Of a DNA stretch of 64,000 bases, positions 1 through 11,813 are shown in pieces. Position numbers and translations under genes: made by a program. Source of the DNA: Saccharum officinarum (taxonomy: Eukaryota > Streptophyta > Magnoliopsida > Poales > Poaceae); contig CM036231.1 in assembly GCA_020631735.1 (NCBI GenBank), positions 7,591,831-7,655,830 of the forward strand. The letters are read 5' to 3'. Position 1 is the stretch's first letter. Each line of letters starts with the position of its first letter. A model generated the notes under the pieces. That model had not been told where the DNA came from. It ran no database searches and worked only from the letters and a program-made list of their open reading frames with translations.

Positions 1-150
1 ACTTAATCAGTTATCTGCATTACTGTGCAAATCTCCATTTTATTTTATTTTAAGAGAAATTCTCAGGTCACAGATAGTGGCATGCACCAAATTCAACAGT
101 ACGGTGCAATTTATTTGTGGCCTGTAGTCTCTAATGACAGATTGTTGCAG

Positions 151-791
151 GGTTTTGTGATGAATATGCAACCTTCAGAAGCAGAGGTTGGGTTTGATCT
201 CCGCCTTCCTCCAACTGAAGATATTGAACAGATCAAACGAAGAGTCAAAGAGGAATGGGCACCAGCTCATAAAAACTTGACTTACCAGGTGAAAAAATTA
301 GTTTCGCCGTCATTTCCATATCTTCCATATCTGAAACTAAACCAAGTACTGCATTCCCTGAAATCCCTTGTTGTCATACAGCTAACGCAGAAAGGTCCAG
401 TAACAGATGTGGCTGGGCGTCCCATATTTACAGCAACAGATGAGTCAAACCCATGGTGGCCCATATTTGAGAAGGCTATCACCTCAGCGGGTGGAAAGCT
501 ATCTAAGCCCGAGATCTTATCTTCAACCACAGATTCACGCTTTGTGAGGCAGCTGGGCATTCCTGCCCTTGGGTTTTCTCCGATGACAAATACTCCAATA
601 CTACTACACGACCATAATGAGGTAACTGAAACCAGGCCGCTACCTCTTTCCTTTCCTTGTCCTTGTCCAGAATGTGGTGCTCAAAATCAATGTTGATCTC
701 AATGCTGCAGTTTCTGGAAGATAAGGTATTCCTGAGGGGCATCAAAGTGTACGAACATGTCATTAGAGCACTAAGCTCGTTCCAAGGCTGA
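151..791 (+). CDS. Aminoacylase-1 (N-acyl-L-amino-acid amidohydrolase, M20 family), 3' exons only
   Basis: Three coding exons can be read: 151-288, 382-621 and 711-791 (stop TGA 789-791). Introns 289-381 and 622-710 have GT...AG borders and phase 0. The exons join into about 153 residues matching the C-terminal part of plant aminoacylase-1, a cytosolic zinc-dependent M20 peptidase that hydrolyses N-acyl amino acids. Visible landmarks are the QPSEAEVGFDLRLPP segment of the dimerisation (lid) domain, GPVTDVAGRPIFTATDESNPWW, the STTDSRFVRQLGIPALGFSP substrate-binding segment, and LLHDHNE, whose first His corresponds to the last metal ligand of the family. The protein ends ...ALSSFQG. The metal ligands of the N-terminal half and the start codon lie before position 1. 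A splice acceptor (ttgttgcag) ends at 150, so bases 1-150 are intron. No frame damage is seen, so this is probably a working gene cut by the window edge. Confidence 0.9.
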
Positions 792-1454
792 TTCGTAAAA
801 GGAAACTGCTGTTGCAAGATGTGTAGCATTGTTGGATTCCCACCTCAGTTACTGGATGAAGGTAAGAGCATCGAATACAGGTTTCTAATAATTGGTTCAG
901 TCACAAACATGAGGAAACATTCCGAAGCCATCAGAATCTGTCGAATATGGTGATATGAATGATAGGCAAACAACTGTATGTATACTGTATGGCGTAGGGG
1001 TTGTGAACCGTAGGGGTTGACGGGTTGTGGTGTATGTCTGTATTCCAAACCTCCAGTCTCTGTTGATATTTTCTTATTTGGAGGTTCTACAATTCGTCCG
1101 TGTGCTGGAGCAAACTGGGTGTTGGAATAATTTCTCCCCACATGGGACACTTTTTTCCTCTCCAAAACGCAAGAGAACTGTGCCTTTTTTGTTGCGCTCT
1201 TTCCACGGATGGCAAGGCACCAGTGCTCTGTTGTCGCCGTGTTTGGGCCAGAGTGGGTGAATGTCGTTTGTCGTCTGAAGACTATTAACAGCTGTGTTCT
1301 GAACCGTCCATCCACCCCGGATGCTTCATTGCTGGGCCGGGACGTCAGCCCAACGATTCATGCTCTTTTGTTTCTAAAAAAACAAATCTAATCTACTCAT
1401 TGCTATTCACTCGTTTCTCTTCCGATCGCTTTTTATCTGCTTGCTAGTTGCCTC
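792..1454 (+). other. 3' UTR and downstream spacer of the aminoacylase gene
   Basis: The first part must hold the 3' UTR of the aminoacylase gene. I see no clear polyadenylation signal that fixes its end. Short open frames on both strands here show no recognisable domain. The remainder up to 1454 holds nothing I can identify. Confidence 0.4.
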
Positions 1455-2372
1455 CTAGTGCATGGCCGCTGACCCTGCTAGGCGCAGCGCTCGGCCGCCT
1501 CCAAGGCGCAACGTTTGGGCACTGGCCTTGCCAGCACGGCGCGCGGCCGTATCTGAGTCGCGGCACTCGGCTGTCGGTCTTGTCAGGCGTGCCATGCTGT
1601 TACCCTCTCCAAGTCGCGCAGCCGTGGCCTCCCCGCCACTCGTGCTGCCGATGCCTCCCTTCCGCGACGTGCAGCCACTGCCGCCTACAAGTGTTGCCGG
1701 GCCGCTACCTCTGGTGAACACCACACAATGACGAGCCTTCATTCTGACCAACAGCAAGGAGATATTGTGCTCAAAGCGCATGCAAGAGTACGTTTCAATT
1801 GTTTCAGATGTTTCAGAGGTGTGTTGCAAGTGTTTCATATGGATGTTGTAAAAATAGATCGGGATGTTGCAATAGTTGTACACGTATGTTGCAAGCGTCC
1901 GTTCCAAATGTTTCATCTGCTTTTTCAGATGTATATTGCAAGTGTGCTTATTTGGATGTTGCATATGTTTTAGACATGTGTTGCGAGTTTTATATGGATG
2001 TTTTTATATGTTTTGCAATAGCTTTTTCAAGTGTTTTCTTGTGTTTTTTTAAGTGTTTCAGACGCAAAGTGTTTCATCTGTCTTCATAACCATGTTTGTA
2101 AATGTTTCATCTCGATGTTTCAAAAATAGATTGGGTGTTGCTGTTGGGTTTCCACCTGCAGCAGCTGCTAGGGCGCCACCAAGCAGGCGCAAATGTCCAG
2201 GCGGGGGAAGAGGGGGGGCGAACGGAGAGTCGGGCGGTGTGAGCGACGTTCGGGCGGTGCGGGTCCTATGTGTGCGGACAAAACAAAGTGTAGGTGCGTG
2301 CGTCCAGCAGGATGTCGGGGCGCTAGCACTGCCGTGTGTAATAAGCTGGTGTTCGGGCTTGTTGCTTGGTAT
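1455..2372. repeat. Degenerate TGTTGCA/TGTTTCA-rich noncoding repeat, probably a non-autonomous DNA transposon
   Basis: A GC-rich block (about 1455-1730) is followed by about 350 bp in which TGTTTCA, TGTTGCA and GGATGTTG words recur every 15-30 bp (about 1795-2125). A second GC-rich block follows (2150-2340). Such arrays of short subterminal words are common in non-autonomous CACTA or Mutator-type elements of grasses. I could not find matching terminal inverted repeats or a target-site duplication, so the class is an inference. No coding sequence is supported. Confidence 0.4.
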
Positions 2373-2585
2373 TACATCTGTCCCAAAAATGTAACTATGG
2401 GTTACGTGCGAGTTAAAGTGATTTGTGTTTGACCAAGTTTCTAATAAATAATATTCACATTTATGGCTCCAAATCAATTTATTATGAAAATACATTTTAT
2501 AATTAATTTAATGATATTTATTTCATATTATAAATATTTATACATTTTTATCTATAATTGGTCATACTAAAGTACGGAGGGAGTA
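2373..2585. mobile_element. Stowaway-type MITE
   Basis: The AT-rich interior contains the usual tttgaccaag and ggtcatactaaagt segments. The right end reads cggagggagTA, the reverse complement of the grass terminus TACTCCCTCCG. The left end (ctgtcccaaaaatg) is a worn form of the same terminus. TA dinucleotides are found at both outer edges. The size (about 213 bp) and composition fit a Stowaway/mariner-derived MITE. Confidence 0.6.
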
Positions 2586-3120
2586 TCTCCGATGTGTGTC
2601 GCAGACGTTCTAAAAAAAAGGTTTGTTCCAGACCAGCGCTGCAGTTGTTTGATCAGGTTTCTGAACATGCAGTGCAAACGATTGTAGGGAACACTTCAAG
2701 GTGGAAGCGCGGCTTAGCCGTGAGCCCGTGAGTGCCGCATTGGTTTGCAGCAAGAGCTTGACACTGGTCCGAAACATCAGTTGCCAAGCCTGAAGAAAAC
2801 AGTCGGGGAAGTGTTTTGGGACACTTTCGTCGTGGCATGTTGAGTTGTGGCCTGTGCAAGTCGTATCTCTCGTGCTCTCGTGCTTTAGTGTCTTGGCAAG
2901 TCGCAACGCATGGTGTTTCCGAGGCTCCTCAACCTCAATCAGCGAACTCCTGCAGATCGTCAAGGCCGAAGGTGAACGTTGGATCGACGCCGGAGCCACC
3001 GGACTGGGAGCGCTAGCAGGGTGTGACGCCACGGTTGTTAATTTAAAACATGTAGCCTCAACGTAATCCCGGCACAGCCGGCGCCCTTTAACATAAACTC
3101 TCCTTAAATGAAATAATACG
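2586..3120. other. Intergenic DNA without a recognised feature
   Basis: A moderately GC-rich stretch between two MITE-like elements. Short open frames on both strands overlap and show no domain, codon-usage pattern or splice structure that I recognise. Confidence 0.4.
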
Positions 3121-3139
3121 TGAGGCTTATGCGTATTCG

Positions 3140-3346
3140 AGAAAAAAATTAACTACATATATACAAAAAAGTATTAATATTTATAAGACATAATTATTAT
3201 TATTAGATGATCATTGAATCTATTTTTATAGTAAATTTATTTGAAGATACAAGTCCTGCTAATATTTTCTCTAAATCTAGTCAAAATTAAGAAAGTTTGA
3301 CCAACATATTTCACATAGCGATAGTTAAATAAGGATAGAGGGAGTA
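3140..3346. mobile_element. Probable Stowaway-like MITE (right end clear, left end uncertain)
   Basis: The AT-rich tract ends in tttgaccaacatatttc...ggatagagggagTA at 3334-3346, a worn Stowaway terminus. The left terminus is not clear, so the start coordinate is approximate. Confidence 0.4.
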
Positions 3347-6300
3347 TCGTCCGTGCCTGTTAAATAAACGACATTGATGTCAGGATGTTTGTTATATCTG
3401 TGTTTGACTAGGTAGCGTGCCCGTACGTTGCTACGGAATAATTAAACTTTTGTACTAAAAACACACGGGTCGTACGATAAGATAATAATATTGTGATATT
3501 TAATAAATACCAACGTTAAAGTGACATTTAATCCAAAAAAACAAAGTTCGTGCAAGTAACCTAGTCACAGAGAGCGTGGCGTCGCAGGCTCACAAACTCT
3601 ACTGTATAGACCTTTCCGTGATACGACTAAGATAATGTTTTATATCGGCAGAAAGAAATCTCCGATACCCATTTCTTTTATGCGTCAATAAATTCACAAA
3701 TAAGTTCCGCCGCATCTCTATACCATCATCTACACCGGTTCGAGTATATATGAAAAATCTAAATGATTTTTTTGTTTTGGATACTAATAACCAATATCGT
3801 TACAACTTATTTTTTAAGTTTTTAATGCATTTTTTTGCCATGACATAGTTTAGATCAATAATTTGTGATCCAAGATGCACGTGGATAAAATAAATCGTGT
3901 TGTCGGGTAGATGCAGGTGTAGAGTTTTTTTCGGACGGAAGAGGGATTCATCGGATCAAGTTAAAGCCTATAAGAGAGGATTATGAGCCTTAGATTTTAA
4001 TAATGTTGGAATCCTAGGTACAATTTTTTTGGTGTATAGTGATTGGGGAGTCTCAATGGTGGATAATTTTTTAGGTGTATGTAGGATAGTTTTAAGTGTT
4101 CCTTTATAATAGAGAAGATAATGGCGACAATAATTGTGAACTCGATGGCAACATTTGAGTGTTGGGCCGAAATGCAACCAAGATTCGACAGTTTATAAAC
4201 ATTTCCTTCTTAGAAGATATTTACCATCCTTAATTTTGTGAAAAATAGTGAAGCAGAAAGCAACAACATTGCTTCGAATAATTTGATCATCATATAAATT
4301 AAATCAAGCAACCAAGCTTGTGGTAGAAATATTGTCCATGCTAACACTATAGGATATTTTTAATGCAAGTCAAACAATCAAAAGGCAATGAATATCTTGA
4401 TATCAAGCATAGAATGAGATACAAGTTTCTTGTAGAGAGAGAGCTATTATTATTTTTTATTTATCACATAGACATACAACAAAGCCTAAACCACGATGCC
4501 CAAAATCACAGAAGCTAAGTGAAGGTGCAAAATTGCAACATTTGCACTTAAAGCTTGACCAAGCCAACAACGGTAACTTGCAAGATTACTATATTCTCAA
4601 TGCAATGAGTTCAGCTAGCCATTGAGAGAGGATGCTGTTGGCGGCCTTGATGGTACTGTCGATGTTCTAGTGCGCTGGATCGCGTGCGTCCTCACCTGCA
4701 ACCCCACCAAGCAGAGGACATGTAGATCTATTTCAGAAAAGCTCATGAAACAAACAAAATCTAAATCTCTATCCTCCTCAGGCCGAATGTATCCACGATG
4801 TGTCTAATCAGACTCCCCCAATGAACTCCCACCTCTAGCTGCTGGTCTTGTCCAGCGTGAGAAGCAACAAGAGGGCCAGTGTAAGTTATAGTTCGTTATT
4901 TGTCGCTAGATAGCTCATCGATCCGAAATGCAATGGATCACTAAAAAGAAATGATACAACAGTAACTTGCAATGTTATCTTGAATCAAGTCAATTTGAAT
5001 GGATGATTTAGGGATGCGTCACTTCTTGAGAGCAATTTCTTATCATTCATGTCTTAAATCAATTAGACGGCTTGGTTGTAAAGCTAGATATAATTCATGA
5101 AAAAGACACTAAACTGGAAGCAGCAGAACAAGGTTGTAAAGAACAGATACTCCATACCTATGGGCACAACATGTGTTGAAAATTTCCAAATCTCCACTGC
5201 TTAGGATTAATACCTTTTCAACTTCTGGATGAACTGCCCAAGTCTCTCCTCAGAAGCAGTTGTGTAGTTGTTTGCCGAATGAAATGTAACATGAAAAACA
5301 CAGCACATCGATTAAAAAGCACTTCTACGTATAGTTGTTATAAGCAGAATAAAAATAATGAAATTGTAAAAAAAAAGTAGCAGCCTAAGTATAGGAGAGC
5401 ACCGAAACTGCAGAAACAGTGAGTTTTTTTAGGGCGTAGACCACTTGGAAGTTCATTGTTTTCATAGCACTGAACTGAGCACTGAAAGTTCATTGTTTTG
5501 CAAATACAACCAGGTTAGGACTCCATTTTTTTATGAAATGACACTGGCACAAGGCATATTAGACAAATAACATATGGAACCATTCCCAAGGCGCATTATT
5601 TATCTATACAATCCCTACAATCCAGTGCAAACACTCCATGATTGTGCTTGTCTTCCAAATAATTCCTGCAAAATAGGATCAGACACTTTGGTCCTTCCAA
5701 TAATGCCTAGTTTCAGCAAGCCTCCATTTTTACCATCCAGCAAGAGACATGCTTTACACAATTTATGTCCCAACAAGTTCATCAAATGCTCAGTTACTTC
5801 CCTAGAAAATGTTAAGAATTTATAAGATACACATTATATATGATGGCACAGCCAAAATCATGCAGTTTGAATTATTGGGTAAACAGAAAATTCATTGTCT
5901 ATTGAGACTCACTCAGCAAGCAAGAGCATACAGTTAAACACAAAAATTGCCCAGAGACAACATTGTGTATAATTCTTACATGTCTCAGGTGAACACACAG
6001 GCAAACAACATTTCCTACCCTATGTATAGTACCCTAATTTAGATTACACCGACAAAATGACAACTTGCACAGATAAAATTACACTTGCACATATAGCCAC
6101 AAATATGTTCTTTATAATTTGACAGCCTAATTAATTTGACAACTAAATTTTATTACATAGTAACTCAGACTTTTGAGCACAATTAACGATCAGAGTCCCC
6201 AAGGATACATGCCAGGCTGCGCACTTAAAATTGAAACGGCAAAAATTTCTACTGACCGTGCACACACTTTTACTGAAGCTGTGTATAGCAAGAACTCGAC

Positions 6301-6451
6301 AAGAACGGTATAGCAGTAACAGTAGGAAGGAACAAGGAACACAGTAATTTGGGAGATGAAGTGGCGGGAATATATACCCATGTCATCCTCGGTGTTGGAC
6401 AATGACTGTCTGGTTAACCAAACCATAGCCGCACAGGAGCCTCGACAACAA
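3347..6451. other. AT-rich intergenic DNA with one possible terminal exon
   Basis: A 3-kb AT-rich stretch with no convincing gene. The words gcgtgcccgtacgttgctacgg near 3417 resemble ends of worn grass transposons. On the - strand, 5210-5290 can be read as a short open tail ending ERLGQFIQKLKRY plus stop. It looks like a terminal exon, but I could not join it to any other exon or name it. The rest shows nothing I can support. Confidence 0.35.
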
Positions 6452-6766
6452 CTACTCCTCCAGATGCTTCTCCATGATCTCAGCACAACTTCTGACAGAA
6501 CATACACGAGAAATCCATCCCCATCAGAACCACGCTTATTTTCATAAGGCAACACCGCCAACATAAACGAATGTGGCAACTACCGCAGACGCACGAGCGC
6601 AGTCAGAAGATACCTCTTGGCGAAGCGCCGCTCCTGCAGCGATAGGCGGCTGAGGAGGCCATTGGACCTAAAGATATGCATCGAGTACTTCTCGATCAGC
6701 AGTAGCCATACCACCAGGTCATCGACGCCAGTCGCCACTGTCGGCGAAGTCGTCGAGCGTCTCCTC
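6452..6766 (-). CDS. Possible small two-exon gene, unknown function
   Basis: On the - strand, an exon candidate 6766-6614 lies between an acceptor (tttacag) and a donor (AAGAG|gtatct). It can be spliced to 6491-6452 (acceptor gttctgtcag), keeping frame and ending ...AKRSCAEIMEKHLEE plus stop. The first Met in this frame begins MHIFRSNGLLSRLSLQERR. The GC-rich DNA up to about 7.2 kb on the right could be the 5' end and promoter. I do not recognise a domain, and the spliced product from that Met is very short (about 36 residues), so either upstream exons are missing or this is not a gene. The call rests only on splice-site fit and position. Confidence 0.25.
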
Positions 6767-7395
6767 CTGTAAATGACACGAGGAGAGTAAACACGGGTCA
6801 GATCTAGAGCCGCAAGTAACCCGAGCGCTCGCGGCGAAGAGATCGAGGCAGGAGGAGGTGGAGCGGAGGAACAGGATCTAGAAGACAGATAGGCACAAGC
6901 GTATATGGAGCTGGATCTGCTCGTGGGCGCGTGATCGGAGCGGAACAAGGACGACTGTACGGGCGCAAACGGCGAGGTCGACGGCGTGGGTCATTCTCCT
7001 TCTCGGCGAGGCCACTGAATGGTCTTCTCAGTGATCCATCGGTCGTGGATCGGGGATGGGCAAGGACGACGGCACGAACGGCGAGCGGCTTCGTGGCAGG
7101 GAGGGAGGCGTGGGCGAGCGCGGCGGCGTGTGCGAGGGGAGGCAGCGTGGGAGAGGAGGTGGCTGCGTGGGCGTGCGCGTGAGGGAGTTGTGATTGGAGC
7201 AGGATCGCGGAGGGGATGGATTGCAAGATTGGTCCCACCTGTCGGCACATCGTTTTGTCGCACGCGGATGGTGGTAACACCAAACAAATTACCGCACCAA
7301 ACAATTATCTCCCTTTTATTCTTTTTTAGTTGTGGGAGATTGCAGGGACTAAAGTTTAGTTGGTGTCACATCGAATGCTACATAGGCTGTCGCAT

Positions 7396-7661
7396 GGGGT
7401 GTTTTGATACTAATAAAAAAACAAATTATAGATTCCGCTAGTACACCATGATACGAATTTATTAAGCTTAATTAATCCGTCGTTAGCACATGTTACTGTA
7501 GCACCACAGTGTCAAATCATGGACTCATTAGACTTAAAAAATTCATCTCGCAAATTATGCGCAATCTATGCAATTAATTATTTTTTAATTTATATTTAAT
7601 ATTCTATACATGTGTCAAATATCCGATGTGATAGAACTTCAAATGAGAAACCAAACACCCC
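7396..7661. mobile_element. Tourist-like MITE, copy 1
   Basis: The terminal inverted repeats are GGGGTGTTTTGATACT on the left and the complement of AGAAACCAAACACCCC on the right. The AT-rich interior contains the family words ttcatctcgcaaatta and tactgtagca. It is the most diverged of five related 240-265-bp elements in this region. Confidence 0.6.
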
Positions 7662-8318
7662 GGGGCCCTCGTGAGTTGATGATGGGTAAACGTAAAGCCA
7701 AAACTGTTGTACCTGCGCCCATGTGCACTGCCCCATGCAAAAGCAAATAATCAAAGATGACTGAACACCTTTACATTCCAATTTTAATTTGAGCTCTAAT
7801 TATTGGAGGATGACATGCTTGGTCTTATAATCCATACTTTTCCAGCTAATAAACAATATTTTTCTCTTACAACAAATCAGCGAACAGTACTTTCAGACAT
7901 GACTTTTTAGCCCAGCGAACAAGGCTACCGTGGACTGGAGTTCCACTGCAGAGGCATTGCAATTATCATATTCGTACGTATGCGGTTGCGTAGTAGGAAA
8001 ACAGAGGGTGTGCAGGAATGGTCGTCCAAGGGCACGTTGAATTGAACGTCGATCATGCATGAACTTGAACACACAGATTTGTGGCCGTGACCGTGAGTTG
8101 GAACTGGAACTGCGGTTCGAAGCGGACAGCAAGATCGTTCGTTCCTTCCTTGGTCAGGGTTCACACCACAGCAAGCCCCAGCTTGTGTTGGCTGACGAGC
8201 GCGTCAGACCAGCGTGACAGTCCGGCTCAAAGTGAGACAAGGCTCGTGCATTTTTGGGTGCGAATCGAGAGCTCTTTTCTATGGAGAATCAAAACCTCTC
8301 ACTGATGAAAAGGATAAA
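7662..8318. other. Intergenic DNA without a recognised feature
   Basis: Mixed-composition DNA between MITE copies. Overlapping open frames on both strands near 7.9-8.2 kb show no domain or homology that I recognise. Confidence 0.35.
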
Positions 8319-8583
8319 GGCCTCGTTTAGTTCGGTGAATTGGGGAGAAAAACACTGTATCAGAATTCCTGTAGCATTTCGTTTGTATTTGGTAAAAATT
8401 ATCCAAATTTTGACTAACTAGGCTTAAAATGTTCATCTCGCAAAGTACAACAAAACTGTGCAATTAGTTTTTGATTTCATCAACATTTAGTACTCCATGC
8501 ATTTACCGACATTTTGATGTGACAAGGAATCTTCTTTCTGCATAATGAAATTTGGGGGAGAATTGAGAGAACTAAACAAGGGC
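8319..8583. mobile_element. Tourist-like MITE, copy 2
   Basis: The ends GGCCTCGTTTAGTTC and GAACTAAACAAGGGC (allowing for one worn position) form the inverted repeat. The flanking AAA on both sides may be a 3-bp target duplication. The interior shares ttgactaactaggcttaaaatgttc and tcatctcgcaaagtacaac with copy 4. Confidence 0.7.
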
Positions 8584-8827
8584 AAAGTGGGATCATGACA
8601 AACAACACCAGTACCCTAACCACATGTACTGGAAAAACTTTTCTCGAAAGGAAGAAAAAACAAGTTTTTTGCTTCTTTTATTCTCCTTTTTGATGAGAGA
8701 AGCTGACGAAGAACAGTGGCCCTGCTCGTGGCAGGAAGCTTCCGGGCATGCTCCTGCCCATCCCCTGTCGCGGCCCGATGGCTTCCAGCTCTTCCACACG
8801 CTGACGACGGGCCGAAAGATACTGAGG

Positions 8828-9069
8828 CAGTGTTTAGTTACTTCAAAATTTCAAAAATTTTATAAGATTTCTCGTCACATCAAATTTTTGGACGCATGTA
8901 TGGAGCATTAAATGTAGGTAAAAAATAACTAATTGCACAATTTGTCTGTAAATGTCGAGACGAATCTTTTGAGCCTAGTTAGTCCATGATTGGATAAATT
9001 TTACCAAATAACAACAAAAAATGCTAAAAAAACTTTACACACACTTTACAACCATCTAAACACACCCTG
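8828..9069. mobile_element. Tourist-like MITE, copy 3 (inverted)
   Basis: Terminal repeats are CAGTGTTTAGTT and the complement of ATCTAAACACACCCTG. The interior gacgaatcttttgagcctag, then ttggataaattttaccaaa, is the reverse complement of words in copies 2 and 4, so this copy has the opposite orientation. Confidence 0.7.
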
Positions 9070-9128
9070 ACGCGAGAAGATGGATGGATTAACTATTCGC
9101 GCTGCTGTCGATTTCCTCGGTTCTCTTT

Positions 9129-9376
9129 GGCTGTGTTTAGTTGTGTAAAAATATGTAAAAAGGTGTAAAAAAAGTAATGTATCACGTTTTGGCTTTATTT
9201 GGCAAATAGTGTCCAACCGTTGACTAATTAGGTTCAAAACGTTCGTCTCGCAAAGTACAACCAAGATGTACAATTAGTTTTTAATTTCATCTATATTTAG
9301 TACTCCATGCATGTATCGTAAGTTTGATGTGACGGAGAATCTTTTTTGCATAGTTTTTTTTTAACTAAACACAGCC
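9129..9376. mobile_element. Tourist-like MITE, copy 4
   Basis: Perfect 14-bp terminal inverted repeats: GGCTGTGTTTAGTT on the left and AACTAAACACAGCC on the right. They are flanked by TTT on both sides (CTTTG if the repeat is trimmed by one base). The interior is close to copy 2. Confidence 0.8.
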
Positions 9377-11299
9377 TTTGACGAACGGAAACGGAGAGAG
9401 TACTCCTGCTTGCTGTATCTATCATTGCCTTTTGGTCGGTCTGTCATGTCATCAGTCGCATCATGATATCATCTGCTGCCGAGGTTGATTTCTGCGAGCT
9501 AGGCTGTTAAACCGCGTGAGCGTGGGCCAGCCCGAGACGCAACCCGGACCCGGGAGCTGATTTGCTATTGTTATATGGTCCGTGCCTAATGCAGGTGAGC
9601 TTCAGTTGTTAACAAATTCTGGAGCATATGGCTGGCTGGCCCGTGCATGCATGACACACCAGTCTTGGCAACATGCATCCACTTGGAATCCATGTTCCTT
9701 TTTTTCTTTTGAAAAAGATCGACTTCATGTTCCTGCATGTCATGTGAGCATATATGTAAGGAAGACAACGAGAAGAAAACGTACAAACAAAGGAGTACGT
9801 ATTGTAGTACATCTTCCCTTCCCTGCTAACTATGGTCGGCAGGCAGTGGCAATTCAGTTTGAGGAACGCACCATCCTCATTAGCAGTGGTGACCAACGTT
9901 AATTAGCTTCCCTAGCTGCGGACTGCAGAGAGCATCATGAGCAACGCGGTTTGTGGAGGCGGCGGCCCACCCAATCCAACCCCAACCACCTCCTTGGCAC
10001 TGGCAGGCAGTCGATCGCTGCAAGTTGCAGTCCAGTGCAGCTAAGCTCCAGCTGCCTCTGCCCGCGACAGACACCGCCCGCGCACGCGGCTTCGTACGAT
10101 GGCATAGCAGTCGCTGCCGTGCTGACGCCGTACGCCGCCGCACGTCTAGGCACCTGTTGATCTCCTCCATCTCCTGTCATCGTCTCATCTACGTCCGGCC
10201 GGCGGCCCCCAAAGTCCGCGAAGCTGCCAGGGCCGATAACCCTCCGACTCCGACGCATGTTACCCCTTCTAGTAATCGTACAACAGTAATCTAGTAGGAC
10301 TAATCTCTGCATGCCCTAGTATGCCCGCAATGCAGTTGGTAGGGTGTGTGTGTGCGTGCCTGCCGCCAAGTGTGAATTCCCACTCCTGTTCATATTCATA
10401 ATCATGCAGACGCAGCAGCAGCCTCGTCTCGTGCCGCCGTGGGAAAAAGTTGCCACGCCCATGTGGCTGTCATTTCATCGAGGGGCAAGCAGGCAGGCAC
10501 ACATATGCCAACTTGTCAAGATCTAGTGTGCACAGCCAACTCGTCGGCAGGTTAGTGTTAAACTTTCCACTTCCAGCTGGAAACGACCAAATCACTACTA
10601 CTCCTACACATCACATGTAGGGTTAGGTTCAGTCGCATGCAACGCAAGATTAACCAACCAACCAACCACCATTTTTGTGTCCAAACTCCAGAGTACTTCA
10701 CTATACCAGTTCCTAGTTCTAGATGAATGGCTAAGCTCCAATTAATTGACTGGATTTACCTGTCACTCTGAAGTCACATGCCAGTCACTGACCGAAGTTC
10801 GCTCGCAATAAGTCCAGCAGCCTATCCAGTGAAATCCAAGCTTGAATCTCAAGCCATTTACCATGTCCGCGGCTGTGAATTGTAAGCCTTTAGCCGTCAG
10901 GATCGGAGTAATGGTCTCAGGCGAGCATCGATGACCGGTCCGTTCCAAGTGACAGGTACGCGCTGTTGACGCACTTCGGGTTGGTTTTGCCAATTCGTAT
11001 GACAGCTGTACGTGCAAGATGTACAACATCACGCAAGATCCTCGCTTACCAAAATCCACGGCCTTTGTTTATACCACTGCACGGAGCACAGTGGCGCCCG
11101 GGTAAACTCTCCATCAGCAGGAATGCAGGATGCTTCCTCGTTCGCTTTATAAAAATGGCGCTCTGCATCACTGGCAGCTGTACGGCTGACCCAAGCTGAT
11201 GTGCCCGTCCCTGACTATTTGTCCCGTCACACCGTGTCGCTCTGATATGAACAGGAAAGCTATTCAAATGTTCAACCACCAAACAAATGCAAACACTAA
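9377..11299. other. Intergenic DNA upstream of the AP2/ERF gene, no recognised gene
   Basis: About 1.9 kb of mixed composition with a GC-rich island at 9.95-10.25 kb. Open frames on both strands overlap there, as expected from GC-rich DNA, and none shows a domain. This stretch may hold distal regulatory sequence of the ERF gene, but nothing specific can be read. Confidence 0.35.
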
Positions 11300-11541
11300 G
11301 GCCGCGTTCACTCCCCTCCCAACCCAAAATATTTCCTCTTACACACATCACATCAAATCTTTCGACGCATGCATGGAGCATTAAACGTAGGTAAAAAAGA
11401 TAACTAATTGCATAGTTTGTCTGTAAAGTTCGAAACGAATCTTTTGAGTCTAATTAATCCATAGTTGGACAAATTTTACCAAATAACAACGAAAAGTGTT
11501 ACAGTAACTTTTCAGCTACTTTTCGCGAAGTGAACGCACCC
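11300..11541. mobile_element. Tourist-like MITE, copy 5, in the ERF promoter
   Basis: The terminal repeats are GGCCGCGTTCACT and AGTGAACGCACCC (one mismatch on pairing), with TAA on both outer sides, the 3-bp target duplication expected of PIF/Harbinger-type Tourist elements. The interior gacgcatgcatggagcatt and ttggacaaattttaccaaa match copy 3. Its right end is about 50 bp upstream of the TATA box of the ERF gene. Confidence 0.75.
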
Positions 11542-11595
11542 TAATGCGCAAGACGCTCACATTGACATTAGCACAGTTGCGAGTAGCATGCCATC

Positions 11596-11603
11596 CTATA
11601 AAA
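11596..11603 (+). promoter_or_regulatory. TATA box of the AP2/ERF gene
   Basis: CTATAAAA lies about 215 bp upstream of the chosen ATG. It is the only good TATA match between the copy-5 MITE and the coding region. It implies a 5' UTR of roughly 185 bp. Confidence 0.6.
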
Positions 11604-11813
11604 TGTGGGCATCCATCGCCAAAGTTAGACAGACAAGCAACAACATCACTCACTCATCCAGCTGGTGCCACACATTCATAGTACACCAAGAACAAGAACC
11701 TTGCATTGCAATTTGCAAACCATCGCCGTCGATCGTGTCCAAGGAAACCAAGCAAGCAAGCAAGCGGCGTGTGGGAAGAACGAAGCCGGAGGTCGAGCTA
11801 CTTACCAGCCATC

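Noticed and set aside
5210..5290. Short - strand tail ending ERLGQFIQKLKRY that looks like a last exon
   Set aside because: No partner exon or clear acceptor could be linked to it; mentioned in the intergenic entry but not called.
6804..7304. A 166-codon - strand frame and + strand partners near 7 kb
   Set aside because: Overlapping frames on both strands of a GC-rich island, no domain; more likely promoter or 5' UTR.
9935..10312. - strand frame of 125 codons and + strand frames in the same place
   Set aside because: No recognisable domain, frames on both strands, GC-rich; not supported as a gene.
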